16,489 nt of DNA from CAKSQF01 sp051868045 (GCA_051868045.1 JBJDZN010000070.1:1-16489), one strand, 5' to 3'. Positions 1 to 8,431 are shown, counted from the stretch's first letter. A program made the numbers and translations. Notes: generated by a model from the sequence alone, not told the origin.

Positions 1-57
1 AATATTAAGGACAATTGGCTCCGGATTCGGCTAAAAAACTTTCAAAACAAAAAATGT

Positions 58-97
58 TCCGCAAATTCGGTTTGAACCTGAATTTGCGGAGCTTTTT
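58..97. terminator. Bidirectional rho-independent terminator
   Basis: An 11-bp perfect inverted repeat (TCCGCAAATTC at 58-68, GAATTTGCGGA at 80-90) encloses an 11-base loop that can itself pair GGTT with AACC. On the plus strand it is followed by GC and a T5 run (93-97). On the minus strand it is followed by a T-rich stretch (complement of 43-57, with an A6 run on the plus strand). It sits just after the stop codon of the minus-strand nucleotidyltransferase gene, so it should end that transcript. It probably also ends a convergent plus-strand transcript entering from left of the window. Confidence 0.85.
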
Positions 98-112
98 ATT
101 TCAGTATGGATT

Positions 113-1339
113 CTACTTTTCCCTTTTATCCTTTTCCTCACGAAGACGGTTGATCTCATAACCAACCTTATCCCGTTTACAGATCACTGCCTTGACCAGT
201 CGGATGATCCAGCAAAAAGGAAGCAGAATCGGCAATTTGCATAGTATCGGAAAGGAATACTGCATCTTATAGCAGGGAGGAAAGATGCGGGTCCAGATAT
301 AACAACGCTTTGCCGTTTTTCTGTTGCCGCCCTTCTCTATCTTTGCCCTGATTGTGTTCTCGTATTCCAATTCGGAAGTTCCGTATGTCCCGGAAATGCA
401 GATGGTGTAGGCAAAGGTTGAAAGTTCTTCATCCATGCTGTCGGTATCGGCACCTTTTCCGAACCAGACATCGGTCAGCCGAAGAGTCAGGTTCAGAAAA
501 TCGGTCAGTCCGATCTTTTCCATGACACGGCTGCACTCTTCAAAATCCACCTGATCCCGGTATTTGGACAGAAAGACGGCAAAATCCATAATGGAACGGA
601 TGCCCGATCCCCCGGAAATCAGGGCGTGTTTGGCAAAATGCAGAACCATTTCGATGAAATATTCGGTCACACTGAGTTCGTACAGATGGGGATGGTCGGG
701 AACCTTTATCACCCTGTCCCAAATCCCCTCCGTATAATCGAACATTTTCTGCTCCAGCTCGGATGCGCTTTTCCCCACATCAAAGCTTGCAATATGGCGG
801 TGAATCTCCACCTCCACATAGGGGGGCTTGGTATAGGCATCATCATGATAGGTTCCGAATCTCTCCACGGTATAGCCGAGTCCAACCATGATCTCACGAA
901 CCTTGGCAGCTTGGGTCTCGTCAATAAGCATATCCAGATCCGCCATCATCCGATAGTCGGGCTGAGGGTACATTTCGATCAAACGGCAGCCCTTCAGGGG
1001 CAGCAGATCAATCCCGGCAGAGGTGATCACCCCGATAATCCGATCCCGCTCGGCAAGCTGATTCTCTACCTTGACAGCATTGGTCAGGCACTGCTTCTGC
1101 CATTTGGCGTAAAGCTGAGCTTCGGGTTTGTCAGACAGCTTCACCACGCTGTAAAATGCCAGATTCGCAACACCGTGGAATTTGGAAAACTCATACAGGC
1201 ACTCAAAGGTAAAGCGGTCCGGTTTTTCCTCCGGTGTCCGGTCCAGCAGTGCCGAGCGAAGCCAGCCAGACAGGAACGTTCCCAGTTCAAGAACCGTCTG
1301 TCTGTCCATTTCCCCGAATTTCAGCGTCTGATTGTCCAT
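113..1339 (-). CDS. Putative nucleotidyltransferase family protein (PF14907-like)
   Basis: The protein (408 residues from the chosen start) resembles the uncharacterised bacterial nucleotidyltransferase family NTP_transf_5. The diagnostic stretch is at residues 114-140: LPLKG, then a conserved YP and R, then MADLDMLID. The two acidic residues of ADLD (about D134 and D136) fit the metal-binding pair of the polymerase-beta fold. A VEIHRH motif near residue 180 fits the following core strand. The remainder is mainly helical with a basic C-terminus. A frame-open ATG exists at 1435, but a consensus promoter lies inside that extension (1380-1408), so that start is excluded. The ATG at 1366 would leave almost no leader. 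The ATG at 1339 has a purine-rich GGGCAGGGG a few bases upstream and is preferred. Family members are often found near polysaccharide or peptide-modification genes, but nothing here shows a substrate. Confidence 0.7.
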   Translation of the reverse strand: MDNQTLKFGEMDRQTVLELGTFLSGWLRSALLDRTPEEKPDRFTFECLYEFSKFHGVANLAFYSVVKLSDKPEAQLYAKWQKQCLTNAVKVENQLAERDRIIGVITSAGIDLLPLKGCRLIEMYPQPDYRMMADLDMLIDETQAAKVREIMVGLGYTVERFGTYHDDAYTKPPYVEVEIHRHIASFDVGKSASELEQKMFDYTEGIWDRVIKVPDHPHLYELSVTEYFIEMVLHFAKHALISGGSGIRSIMDFAVFLSKYRDQVDFEECSRVMEKIGLTDFLNLTLRLTDVWFGKGADTDSMDEELSTFAYTICISGTYGTSELEYENTIRAKIEKGGNRKTAKRCYIWTRIFPPCYKMQYSFPILCKLPILLPFCWIIRLVKAVICKRDKVGYEINRLREEKDKREK

Positions 1340-1379
1340 TTTGCCCCTGCCCTTCCGTTTTGCCATACTGTATAGAGTA

Positions 1380-1408
1380 ACTATACCACATTTTTCTCCC
1401 GGTGTCAA
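1380..1408 (-). promoter_or_regulatory. Sigma-A-type promoter of the nucleotidyltransferase gene
   Basis: Reading the minus strand, a perfect -35 TTGACA (1408-1403) is followed by a 17-bp spacer and a -10 TATAGT (1385-1380), five of six matches to consensus. Transcription would start near 1373, about 35 bases before the ATG at 1339. The promoter lies just downstream of the permease stop codon. The nucleotidyltransferase can thus be transcribed independently, although no clear terminator separates it from the ABC operon. Confidence 0.8.
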
Positions 1409-1464
1409 GGAAAACGGGTGAAAAACTTCTCCCACCGCCGAAAATCACCGTTTGGGGCGAATTC

Positions 1465-3918
1465 TTATTCCACAGTCTTCAGCGACTCCGCCATATGGAT
1501 GCCATCGACCTTTCTCTTCATATACAGATTTATCAGGAAGGCAAACAGTATGGTCAGTACAAAAGAGAACAGATAGCTGCTCCAGTGGATGGAAAGGGGA
1601 AATAGCAGACCGTCCACATCAATCACGTGCATGACAAACCGATGGAACAGCACTCCGACGGGAAGTCCCAGCACTCCGGCAACGGCAGAGAGAATCAGGT
1701 TTTCCCGAAGCAGGTAGGCACTGGTCTCCTTGGGATAAAAGCCCAGTACCTTGACGGTGGCAATCTCACGGCTGCGCTCCTCCAGATTGATATTGGTCAG
1801 GTTATAGATCACCACAAAGGCAAGGGCTCCGGCAAAGCCGATGATGATGAAAATAATATCGTTCATGCAGTCAAGAAAACTGTCGATGGATTCCCTTTCA
1901 TCCGACAGAAGCGTCACGCCGCTGATTCCGCCAATTTCCAGCAGTTTTTCGGACAGCTCATTGCTGTCTGTATCTGCCAGAACCCATGCGGTCTTCGGCT
2001 CCCATGTTCCAAAGCCCTCCTCGTAGGTTTCTGCCGACAGGATGGCATAGTTGTTCACATACTGATCGAAGATACCGGACAGTTTTACGGTGACGGTTTC
2101 AGAGGCGGAATTCCGCAGGCTGACGCTGTCACCCACCGAAAGTTCCAGCCGTTCCGCCGCCTGTCTGCTCAGAAGAACCTCGCCTGCTTTCGGGAAGGAC
2201 AGTGTTTGATTTCCGTCGGTGAGGGAAAAATAATCGCCGATTTCCGATCTGTCAAAGCCGAGCAGATAAACCGATTCCAGTCCCTCCTGCGACAGCACAT
2301 CCACCCGTTCCTCCGAAACCGGAAGATAGCCTTTGACGCCCTCAACGCCGTCCAGCACCGTTTCGTCCCCCGAAATGGGATCGGTCAGTTCGACGGTCAG
2401 ATCGAACTTCTGAATCTCCTCATACTGGAGTTTTCCGGTGGGCAGAAGAGAGTCCCGGATTCCGAATCCCGTCACCAGCAGTGCCGTACATCCGCCAACA
2501 CCCACCAGCATCATGATCAGCTTCTTTTTGGAACGGAACATATTCCGTGTTGCCACCTTCTGTAAAAAGGACAACCGGTTCCAAAGGATTTTGATCCGCT
2601 CGAAGACCGTCCGCTTGCCTGCCTTGGGTGCCCTGGGGCGAACCAGTCTCGCCGGCATATCGGTAAGAGAGCGGCGGCAGGAATAATAGGTACTGCACAG
2701 AGTCCCTGCAAGGGCAACGGCAAGGGAGCCGAAGAAAATCAGGGGATCAAAGCAGTAGGATAGCGGAGCAAAATCATACATTCCTCCATAGGCAAACCAC
2801 AAAATCTGGGGAAGACCCATGGCTCCGAGGAAATAGCCTACCGCCCATCCGAGTACGGTTCCGATTCCCACATACAGAAGATATTTTCCGGCGATCATCC
2901 CGTCAGAGAAGCCCGTCGCCTTCAGCACACCGATCTGGGTTCGTTCCTCCGAGACCATCCGACTCATGGTGGTAATGCAGACCAGCATTGCCACCAGAAT
3001 GAAGAACAGGGGAAACACATTGGCAATACTGCTGACTATGGTGGTATTGTTCCGGAATCCGACATAGCCCTGATTTTCCGAACGGGTCAGGACATAGACA
3101 GACGGTGCAGTCAGTCCGAAGGCAGCAGCCGTTTCCGGAGTCAGACCGTATCCGGCAAGGATGTCCTCATACCGCTTCTCTGCCCGTTCCTCCGTCTTCT
3201 CCTCCACTGCCGACCGATAGCCGTCAATCAACCCGTCATATTCCTCACTGTAAACGGCGGCAGTCTCCGACAGACGAAGATAGACCCGGGTGTAGACATC
3301 GGAATTGAAGCATTCAGGCAGCAGATAGATGAACCCCTGCTGACTTTTTCCCGACAGGGACGAGGTGGCTCTGTCGGCACCGAGATAAATGGGCGTCTCC
3401 ACCAGTCCCACAAGGGTGTATTGGGTTTTCGTCAGGGCATTTATTACCTCATCGGAATTGTCATCGGAAAGGATAATCGTTTTTCCGATATCGTCCGAGG
3501 TAAAGGCATCGGCATCTCCGACGCATTCGTCCTCATTCTGCGGCAGTCTGCCTTCCATCAGGGACGGCAGATTGATCCGATTCGGCATGGACAGCACCTC
3601 ATAGGGCTGGGAATTGCCCGAAAAGTCCAGAAGAACGTCCACCGACTTCGATCCCTCGGCACAGGCGATGCCGTCAAGTTCCGAAAATGCCGCCTCATCC
3701 GTTTCATCAAAGCCCAAAGTGGAAATCAGGCAGAAATCAAACATCTGCTGTTCCCCGGCATAATCGTCCAGAGTCTTCTGCATATCCGCCTTTGACAGTT
3801 TGAGTCCCGCAAAAAATCCCACGCTGAGGGCAACGATCAAAAAGAGGGCTGCAAATCGTCCCAAAGAAGAACGGATGCTTCGCCATGTCATTTTGACGAG
3901 AGTTTCGATATTTTTCAT
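1465..3918 (-). CDS. ABC transporter permease with two FtsX domains
   Basis: This 817-residue membrane protein has the layout of double-FtsX (MacB/LolE-like) permeases. An N-terminal membrane segment (about 23-40) is followed by a large extracytoplasmic domain (about 45-290), three membrane segments (about 298-316, 345-368, 390-412), a cytoplasmic linker rich in Arg/Lys, another membrane anchor (about 466-486), a second extracytoplasmic domain (about 490-680), and three final segments (about 687-706, 739-761, 780-800). Both FtsX cores carry the typical coupling helix after the first segment: SEERTQIGVLKATGF near 323-337 and LEERSREIATVKVLGF near 712-727. The gene is the second of a pair, 33 bp after the ATPase, with an AGGAGG site 10 bases before its ATG. 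Relatives export lipids, lipoproteins or peptides, or act in peptide-antibiotic resistance; the substrate is not evident. Confidence 0.93.
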   Translation of the reverse strand: MKNIETLVKMTWRSIRSSLGRFAALFLIVALSVGFFAGLKLSKADMQKTLDDYAGEQQMFDFCLISTLGFDETDEAAFSELDGIACAEGSKSVDVLLDFSGNSQPYEVLSMPNRINLPSLMEGRLPQNEDECVGDADAFTSDDIGKTIILSDDNSDEVINALTKTQYTLVGLVETPIYLGADRATSSLSGKSQQGFIYLLPECFNSDVYTRVYLRLSETAAVYSEEYDGLIDGYRSAVEEKTEERAEKRYEDILAGYGLTPETAAAFGLTAPSVYVLTRSENQGYVGFRNNTTIVSSIANVFPLFFILVAMLVCITTMSRMVSEERTQIGVLKATGFSDGMIAGKYLLYVGIGTVLGWAVGYFLGAMGLPQILWFAYGGMYDFAPLSYCFDPLIFFGSLAVALAGTLCSTYYSCRRSLTDMPARLVRPRAPKAGKRTVFERIKILWNRLSFLQKVATRNMFRSKKKLIMMLVGVGGCTALLVTGFGIRDSLLPTGKLQYEEIQKFDLTVELTDPISGDETVLDGVEGVKGYLPVSEERVDVLSQEGLESVYLLGFDRSEIGDYFSLTDGNQTLSFPKAGEVLLSRQAAERLELSVGDSVSLRNSASETVTVKLSGIFDQYVNNYAILSAETYEEGFGTWEPKTAWVLADTDSNELSEKLLEIGGISGVTLLSDERESIDSFLDCMNDIIFIIIGFAGALAFVVIYNLTNINLEERSREIATVKVLGFYPKETSAYLLRENLILSAVAGVLGLPVGVLFHRFVMHVIDVDGLLFPLSIHWSSYLFSFVLTILFAFLINLYMKRKVDGIHMAESLKTVE

Positions 3919-3951
3919 GTCAATCCTTCCTCCTTTTGCTGATTGCAGGTC

Positions 3952-4656
3952 TCACCATTCGATCTGATCAATGGGGATGATCTCGGTATTGACAACATTG
4001 GACTCAATTTCGCCGCTGCGGATCCGGATGATACGGTCCGCCATTGGCGCAATCGCCTGATTGTGTGTAATGACGATCACCGTCGTTCCCCGATCACGGC
4101 TCAGGTCGTACAACAGCTTCAGCACTGCCTTACCGGTTTTGTAATCCAGCGCGCCGGTCGGCTCATCGCAAAGCAGAAGCCGGGGATTTTTCGCCAGTGC
4201 TCTGGCGATTGCCACCCGTTGCTGCTCACCGCCCGAAAGCTGTGCGGGAAAGTTGTCCTTTCGTCCGGACAGCCCCACCATATCCAGTGCCTCTGCGGCA
4301 GGAATGGGATTCTTGCAAAGCTGTGCGGCGATCTCCACATTTTCAAGGGCGGTCAGATTGGGAATCAGATTATAAAACTGGAAGACAAAACCCACGTCGT
4401 GACGGCGATATTCGGTAAGTCCCCGCTTATTCAGACAGGACAGATCCCGCCCATCGAAGAAAATTTTCCCGTCAGTCAGGGTATCCATTCCGCCCAGCAT
4501 ATTGAGAAGGGTGGTCTTTCCTGCGCCGGATGACCCCAGCAGAACGCAGAATTCTCCCTTGGATATGGAAAAGGAAACCTTATTCAAAGCAACAACCTTT
4601 GCGTCCCCTTCTCCATAAGTTTTTGTTACATCCTGAAACTGTATATAATTTTCCAT
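3952..4656 (-). CDS. ABC transporter ATP-binding protein (MacB/LolD type)
   Basis: The 234-residue cytoplasmic ATPase energises the FtsX permease encoded immediately downstream. All nucleotide-binding motifs are intact: Walker A GSSGAGKTT (41-49), Q-loop glutamine at 93 in VFQFYNL, ABC signature LSGGEQQR (140-147), Walker B LLLCDE (160-165) followed by the D-loop residues TGALD, and the switch histidine H198 in VITHN. The VFQFYNLIP and LSGGEQQRVAIARAL forms are typical of the MacB/LolD/BceA branch that pairs with FtsX-fold permeases. The length is normal for that branch. The ATG is preceded by GGAGGAG with about six intervening bases. No periplasmic adaptor, histidine kinase or TetR gene is in the window, so whether it exports lipid, peptide or toxin is unresolved. 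Confidence 0.96.
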   Translation of the reverse strand: MENYIQFQDVTKTYGEGDAKVVALNKVSFSISKGEFCVLLGSSGAGKTTLLNMLGGMDTLTDGKIFFDGRDLSCLNKRGLTEYRRHDVGFVFQFYNLIPNLTALENVEIAAQLCKNPIPAAEALDMVGLSGRKDNFPAQLSGGEQQRVAIARALAKNPRLLLCDEPTGALDYKTGKAVLKLLYDLSRDRGTTVIVITHNQAIAPMADRIIRIRSGEIESNVVNTEIIPIDQIEW

Positions 4657-4695
4657 GATTTTCTCCTCCGTAACCTATCAAAAGATTATCCACAT

Positions 4696-4720
4696 TTGTC
4701 TATTTTTATTGTACAGACAA
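4696..4720. promoter_or_regulatory. Candidate operator upstream of the ABC operon
   Basis: A perfect 6-bp inverted repeat, TTGTCT (4696-4701) and AGACAA (4715-4720), is separated by a 13-bp AT-rich core, 40-64 bp upstream of the ATPase start. The surroundings are AT-rich compared with the rest of the window, and GATAAT (4690-4685, minus strand) could be a -10 box, but no convincing -35 box lies 16-18 bp from it. The arrangement is what a dimeric repressor such as a TetR protein would use. No such regulator gene is in the window, so this is only a candidate. Confidence 0.35.
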
Positions 4721-4844
4721 GTTGTTTTATGGGTGTTACGAAAATGTTTCAGATGTGTAAAAAGAGGAATTTTCCGGCACAGAGGGACTGCCTCTCCCGG
4801 GGAAGGTTTGTCCGTCGCCCGATCGGATCCGTATGAACAGACGG

Positions 4845-4884
4845 AAAAATCGGGGCGGCGCATGGCAAATGCACCGCCCCGATT
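4845..4884 (-). terminator. Rho-independent terminator of the GH51-like gene
   Basis: On the minus strand a 16-bp stem forms between 4884-4869 and 4863-4848 (core AATCGGGGCGG paired with CCGCCCCGATT, then a G-U pair and GCAT/ATGC), with a five-base loop. The stem runs into T5 (4849-4845), overlapping its last base pairs. The single C/A mismatch on the plus strand becomes a G-U pair on the minus strand, so the structure is better suited to leftward RNA. It lies about 70 bp after the stop codon at 4953. Confidence 0.9.
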
Positions 4885-4907
4885 CGATCAAAGGATTCGC
4901 TTTGTCC

Positions 4908-4927
4908 GACGGGCAGTCTTGCCCGTC
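4908..4927. repeat. Small GC-rich hairpin ahead of the terminator
   Basis: A perfect 8-bp inverted repeat, GACGGGCA (4908-4915) and TGCCCGTC (4920-4927), encloses a four-base loop. It stands between the stop codon of the GH51-like gene and its T-tailed terminator. It has no T-run of its own on either strand. It may protect the 3' end of the mRNA or assist termination. Confidence 0.5.
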
Positions 4928-4952
4928 TTCATGACAAAAAGGCAAATTCCGC

Positions 4953-7900
4953 TTATTCAACGGTTAGCGTTACGACTGTCAGGCTGTATCCGCTCAGGGT
5001 AACGATGGGGCTGTTCTGTTCGCAGGGCTGACGGGGAACGGATGCGGTGGGACTTTGCGCCGTGTTCACATCCTTCAGACTGCCGTCATAGCTCTGCACC
5101 GTGATTTTGCTGACCCCTTCACAGTCCAGAAGGACCCGCAGGTCGCTGCCGGAACGGTTCAACAGCACGACACTGACCGTTTTTCCATCCTCAGACACCG
5201 CCGCCGAAAAACTATGGAGAGACGAAGGCTTGGGATCAACAATCTCCAGCAGAGTCGGCTGATAGGATGACGCAAACAGCATTTCGGCATAGGCGGGCGG
5301 CTGAAGCCAAACGCTGTCCGAATTCATGAATACCAGTCCCTGATCCCATCCGTTATCGTTGCATCCGTCCACCTGCAGGCAGTTCGCCGAGCAGATAATG
5401 GGGAAAATGTCGGGGTACTGCCTTGCCGTATTGATGGCATAGGCGTTGCACAATGCCCTCTCCAGGGTATGGGAGTTGGCATTCAACTCAAAAATGCACA
5501 GTTTGGGATCAGACTCAGGGCAGATCTCGGTCAGTCTTGCATACAGGCTCAGTGCCGCTTTGATATAACTGTCAGGCTGGGTTCCCGATTCGCTCCACCA
5601 ATGAATGTCGAACCAGACCGTTCCTCCCTTTTCCGCAGCATGATCAAGGATGATCTTATGATTGGCAAGGGTGGTAATGCCCGAATCGCTTCCGGTAAAA
5701 TGATAGGGATCGGTAATCACCTGAGAATAGGCGAAGTCGCCCACCACCAGCGTCAGTTCGGGAGCCATCGCCCAGATTGCATCGGCAATGGCATTGAAGC
5801 GTTTTGCATAGGCGGCGTCGATCTTCTCTTCATTGCCGATCTCAATCATCGTCAGGTTATAGGGCTCGGGATGTCCCATTTCGATCCGCTTCTGCACCCA
5901 TTCGTCCTCGGGATCGGTTCCCAGAGCAAAGCGGACGAAATCCGCCATATCCTCGGGGCTTTCGTAGCTGTTGAAATCGGGAACCGCCAGCACGCCCAGT
6001 GCCTCGCAGAGATCGAGAAAATCCACGATTCCGAATCCGTTGGAGGATTTACCGTACCACCAGCCCGTATAAACGGGACGATCCTCGGGAGCCCCAAGCA
6101 TCTTTTTCCAACGGTATTCGGCGGCGTTTGCCATACAACCGCCGTAGCGCAGGACGGTAATTCCGCTTTGCTCCAGTGCCTCTGCCACATCCTTCCGAAC
6201 CGGAAGACCCTGATAGCGTCCCCACTGACCCGGCTGGAGATAGACATATCCAAGATCCACCGAACCCTGCTCGGTCAGGGAAATCGCAAATCTTCCTGCC
6301 GGATCGGCGGTATCGGGCGTCAGCTCAAAACTGTATTTCTGATAGTCGCCTTTGACCTCAATGGTCTTTTCGGCATAGATTTTGCTTCCGTCCCCGCTTT
6401 CCAAAGTGAGAGTCAGACGGCATCCCACCTCAGAGGAGGCATACAGATAGCCCTCATAGAGCTTATCCGCTTCAAAGTTCATGCCCATGCGATCCAGCCC
6501 CGAATTGGACAGTACCAGTTTTCCGCCGGTTCCCTGATAGGTAAGCCGTTGAGACTGCCCGTCCTTGAAGACATTATCATAGCACAGGGATGCCGATCCC
6601 TGTCCGCCGCCGATCAGCTCTGCGTCCCATGCGGAAGAACAGTTCAGCACCGACTCGGAGGCGACAAAGTCCACCGCCTCGCCCGACACCGTCAGATTCT
6701 TCCACTCTGCCTCGGCGTTCCACGCCCGCAGTCCCACCGAACCGCCGGTCAAAGGGTTTGGATCGGTATAATCGGCGACCTTTTCCGAGTTGACATAGAT
6801 ACTCATGCCGTCCCGGGTATAGTCCACCCGAAGATTGACCCACTGACCCTGCGGGGCATCGCAGGAATATTCACGGATCAGGGTGTAGTTATTCTCATGC
6901 TTTGCCAGACGCAGGAAGTTATTGCCGAGGGCGATCTCATAGCCGTAGAAATTGTCGGCTCCCGGGCGCACCGAAGAAGCCTTCAGCATGAATCCGACAG
7001 GACCCTCGCCGGACAGTTTCAGGTCCACCGAACAGCTTCCCTGCTCGGATTCGGTTCCGTTCACCACCAATTTGGCACCGTCCGATTTCTTTTCGGTGAC
7101 AAGGGTATCTCCCTTCACCGTCCAGTTTCCGTCCACCGCCTCGAAATCGTCCGACAGATTGGTATTCCCGGCGGCTTCGGCGAAGGATTCGCCGTAGATC
7201 ATCTGCGACCAGATTCCGCCGTATACCTCGTGGTTGACATCCTCCAGGCAGGCACCCGTCAGGTAGGGAGACAGGGTACCCGCCGTCCGGGCGGGATCAA
7301 TGGTCAGGGTCAGATCGGCACCGTATGCCTTTGCTTCCAGATTGGTTATCATTTCATTCTCTCCATTCGTCAGATAGGCTCGGAATTTTTCTCCCTCAAG
7401 TGCGGGAAGGGTCGTTGCTCTATCGGCATCGCCGAGTCTGACCACCGATTTGTCGGTCACACTGCCGTCGCTGCCCAGCTTTTCCAACACCAGGGTGCAG
7501 CCGTCGAAACCATCCAATGGGTAAGCAGTCGCCTGCATTTGCCCGTCGGCATCCGACAGAACGATTTTCACCGGATCGTCGGGAAGAAAGAGTGCGTCAG
7601 CCGGAATCAACGTTTTTTCACCCTGTGCTGTCTGCCAATACAGTTTCAGAACGCCTTCCCCTTCCCCGTTGTAATAGCGTAAGGTAAAGGGATAGGTTTC
7701 GCCTTCCGTCAGGCTGACGGTTGCAGAGCATTCGGTCTCGGTATGGGGTCCCGCATCGTTTATGACCGTCTCGCCGTTCAGCGTCAGTTGAATCCCGTCG
7801 TCCGCCGCAGAAATCAGGGTATACTGCCCCGATGCCGGAGCAAGGATTTTTCCACGGATACAAAGGGAATAATAACTTTTGGGTGCGCCGCTTACCGGCG

Positions 7901-8180
7901 ATCTGCCCGATCGGAAGGTAAAGTCGATCTGATCCTGCTTTTCCAGCGTCACGAATTCATCAAGGTCGGTTCCGGAATAGTATTCCACCAATACGCCGTT
8001 TACGGGCGTTTTCTCCGTTTCCGAGGAGATCGGCGGGAGATCCTGGGTCAGCGGCGATGTGACAAGATCCTGTTCCGATGTTCCGGTATCCTCCCCTGCA
8101 TCAGGGGCGGATTGAGTGCATCCCGTCAGCAGAATCGCACCCGCCAAAAGAAAGGGCAGCAATCGGGTAATGACTTTCAT
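4953..8180 (-). CDS. Secreted multidomain lipoprotein, GH51-like alpha-L-arabinofuranosidase
   Basis: From the ATG at 8180 the protein has 1075 residues. A lipoprotein signal ends in LLTGC (cysteine 21), so it is membrane-anchored outside the cell. Next come a Thr/Ser/Glu linker, a PA14-like domain (about 63-199), a small beta domain (about 203-288), the first strand of a GH51-like barrel (about 293-334, with EDVNHEVYGGIW), a DUF1080/LamG-like beta-sandwich (about 339-504), a carbohydrate-binding-like jelly roll (about 509-649), the rest of the barrel (about 659-974), and a C-terminal beta domain. The likely acid/base is E784 in IGNEE and the likely nucleophile E898 in IFELNANS. Family knowledge suggests release of terminal alpha-L-arabinofuranosyl residues from plant polymers. 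An open frame reaches 8228, but the signal peptide and the GGAGGAA site four bases upstream fix the start at 8180. It is divergent from the AraC regulator and followed by its own terminator. Confidence 0.85.
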   Translation of the reverse strand: MKVITRLLPFLLAGAILLTGCTQSAPDAGEDTGTSEQDLVTSPLTQDLPPISSETEKTPVNGVLVEYYSGTDLDEFVTLEKQDQIDFTFRSGRSPVSGAPKSYYSLCIRGKILAPASGQYTLISAADDGIQLTLNGETVINDAGPHTETECSATVSLTEGETYPFTLRYYNGEGEGVLKLYWQTAQGEKTLIPADALFLPDDPVKIVLSDADGQMQATAYPLDGFDGCTLVLEKLGSDGSVTDKSVVRLGDADRATTLPALEGEKFRAYLTNGENEMITNLEAKAYGADLTLTIDPARTAGTLSPYLTGACLEDVNHEVYGGIWSQMIYGESFAEAAGNTNLSDDFEAVDGNWTVKGDTLVTEKKSDGAKLVVNGTESEQGSCSVDLKLSGEGPVGFMLKASSVRPGADNFYGYEIALGNNFLRLAKHENNYTLIREYSCDAPQGQWVNLRVDYTRDGMSIYVNSEKVADYTDPNPLTGGSVGLRAWNAEAEWKNLTVSGEAVDFVASESVLNCSSAWDAELIGGGQGSASLCYDNVFKDGQSQRLTYQGTGGKLVLSNSGLDRMGMNFEADKLYEGYLYASSEVGCRLTLTLESGDGSKIYAEKTIEVKGDYQKYSFELTPDTADPAGRFAISLTEQGSVDLGYVYLQPGQWGRYQGLPVRKDVAEALEQSGITVLRYGGCMANAAEYRWKKMLGAPEDRPVYTGWWYGKSSNGFGIVDFLDLCEALGVLAVPDFNSYESPEDMADFVRFALGTDPEDEWVQKRIEMGHPEPYNLTMIEIGNEEKIDAAYAKRFNAIADAIWAMAPELTLVVGDFAYSQVITDPYHFTGSDSGITTLANHKIILDHAAEKGGTVWFDIHWWSESGTQPDSYIKAALSLYARLTEICPESDPKLCIFELNANSHTLERALCNAYAINTARQYPDIFPIICSANCLQVDGCNDNGWDQGLVFMNSDSVWLQPPAYAEMLFASSYQPTLLEIVDPKPSSLHSFSAAVSEDGKTVSVVLLNRSGSDLRVLLDCEGVSKITVQSYDGSLKDVNTAQSPTASVPRQPCEQNSPIVTLSGYSLTVVTLTVE

Positions 8181-8257
8181 TTCGTTCCTCCGTTCCATAA
8201 CAGCTTGATTCGACGGACAGTTCCACATTCCGCCTGCCGGATTAAGTATCTTATTTC

Positions 8258-8286
8258 ATTATACCTTGTTTGCCGTTTTTTGTCAA
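8258..8286 (-). promoter_or_regulatory. Perfect consensus promoter of the GH51-like gene
   Basis: On the minus strand TTGACA (8286-8281) and TATAAT (8263-8258) are separated by exactly 17 bp, matching the sigma-A consensus at all twelve positions. Transcription should begin near 8251, giving a 5' leader of about 70 bases before the ATG at 8180. An AAAAGGTGTAC box lies 26 bp upstream of the -35 box. Confidence 0.92.
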
Positions 8287-8312
8287 GGCGGCATTTTCAT
8301 CAGATCAGTTTT

Positions 8313-8323
8313 GTACACCTTTT
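8313..8323 (-). promoter_or_regulatory. Candidate AraC-regulator box, left copy
   Basis: On the minus strand this reads AAAAGGTGTAC, identical to the right copy at 8395-8405. It lies 26 bp upstream of the -35 box of the GH51-like gene. The TTCAAA at 8336-8331 precedes it by seven bases, and the right copy also has a TTCAAA five bases before it, so the shared site may be bipartite. The obvious ligand is the AraC-type protein encoded next door; that is an inference. Confidence 0.7.
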
Positions 8324-8394
8324 TCTGTATTTTGAATCCGCAGACAAATAATTTGAAGATTTTGCACAAAGATTCAGGGTTCTTTCAAACTCAT

Positions 8395-8405
8395 AAAAGG
8401 TGTAC
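8395..8405 (+). promoter_or_regulatory. Candidate AraC-regulator box, right copy
   Basis: AAAAGGTGTAC on the plus strand, an exact match to the left copy in mirror orientation. It is 26 bp upstream of the plus-strand -35 box at 8432. It is preceded by TTCAAA at 8384-8389. The centre falls about 67 bp upstream of the expected transcription start, a usual distance for AraC-family sites. The two boxes are 71 bp apart, edge to edge. Confidence 0.7.
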
Positions 8406-8431
8406 GATTCTTAGTTAGTTTTCAAAACCCA

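Larger units (their letters stand above)
4657..4952. other. Non-coding spacer between ABC operon and GH51-like gene
   Basis: This 296-bp stretch holds no convincing gene in any frame; the short open frames lack ribosome binding sites and recognisable sequence. It contains the promoter region of the ABC operon near 4660-4740, an unexplained middle part (about 4740-4840), and the terminator structures of the leftward GH51-like gene (4845-4927). Confidence 0.6.

Noticed and set aside
1627..2565. A 312-residue plus-strand frame inside the permease gene
   Set aside because: Antisense shadow with no domain or initiation signal; the opposite strand encodes an intact FtsX-type permease.
5469..7682. 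A 737-residue open frame on the plus strand opposite the GH51-like gene
   Set aside because: It has no recognisable domain, is rich in His, Gly and Ile, lacks a ribosome binding site, and exactly opposes a gene with signal peptide, domains and catalytic motifs. It is a codon-bias shadow.
8181..8228. A 16-residue N-terminal extension of the GH51-like protein
   Set aside because: The extension precedes a normal lipoprotein signal peptide, and the GGAGGAA site lies within it, just before the ATG at 8180.
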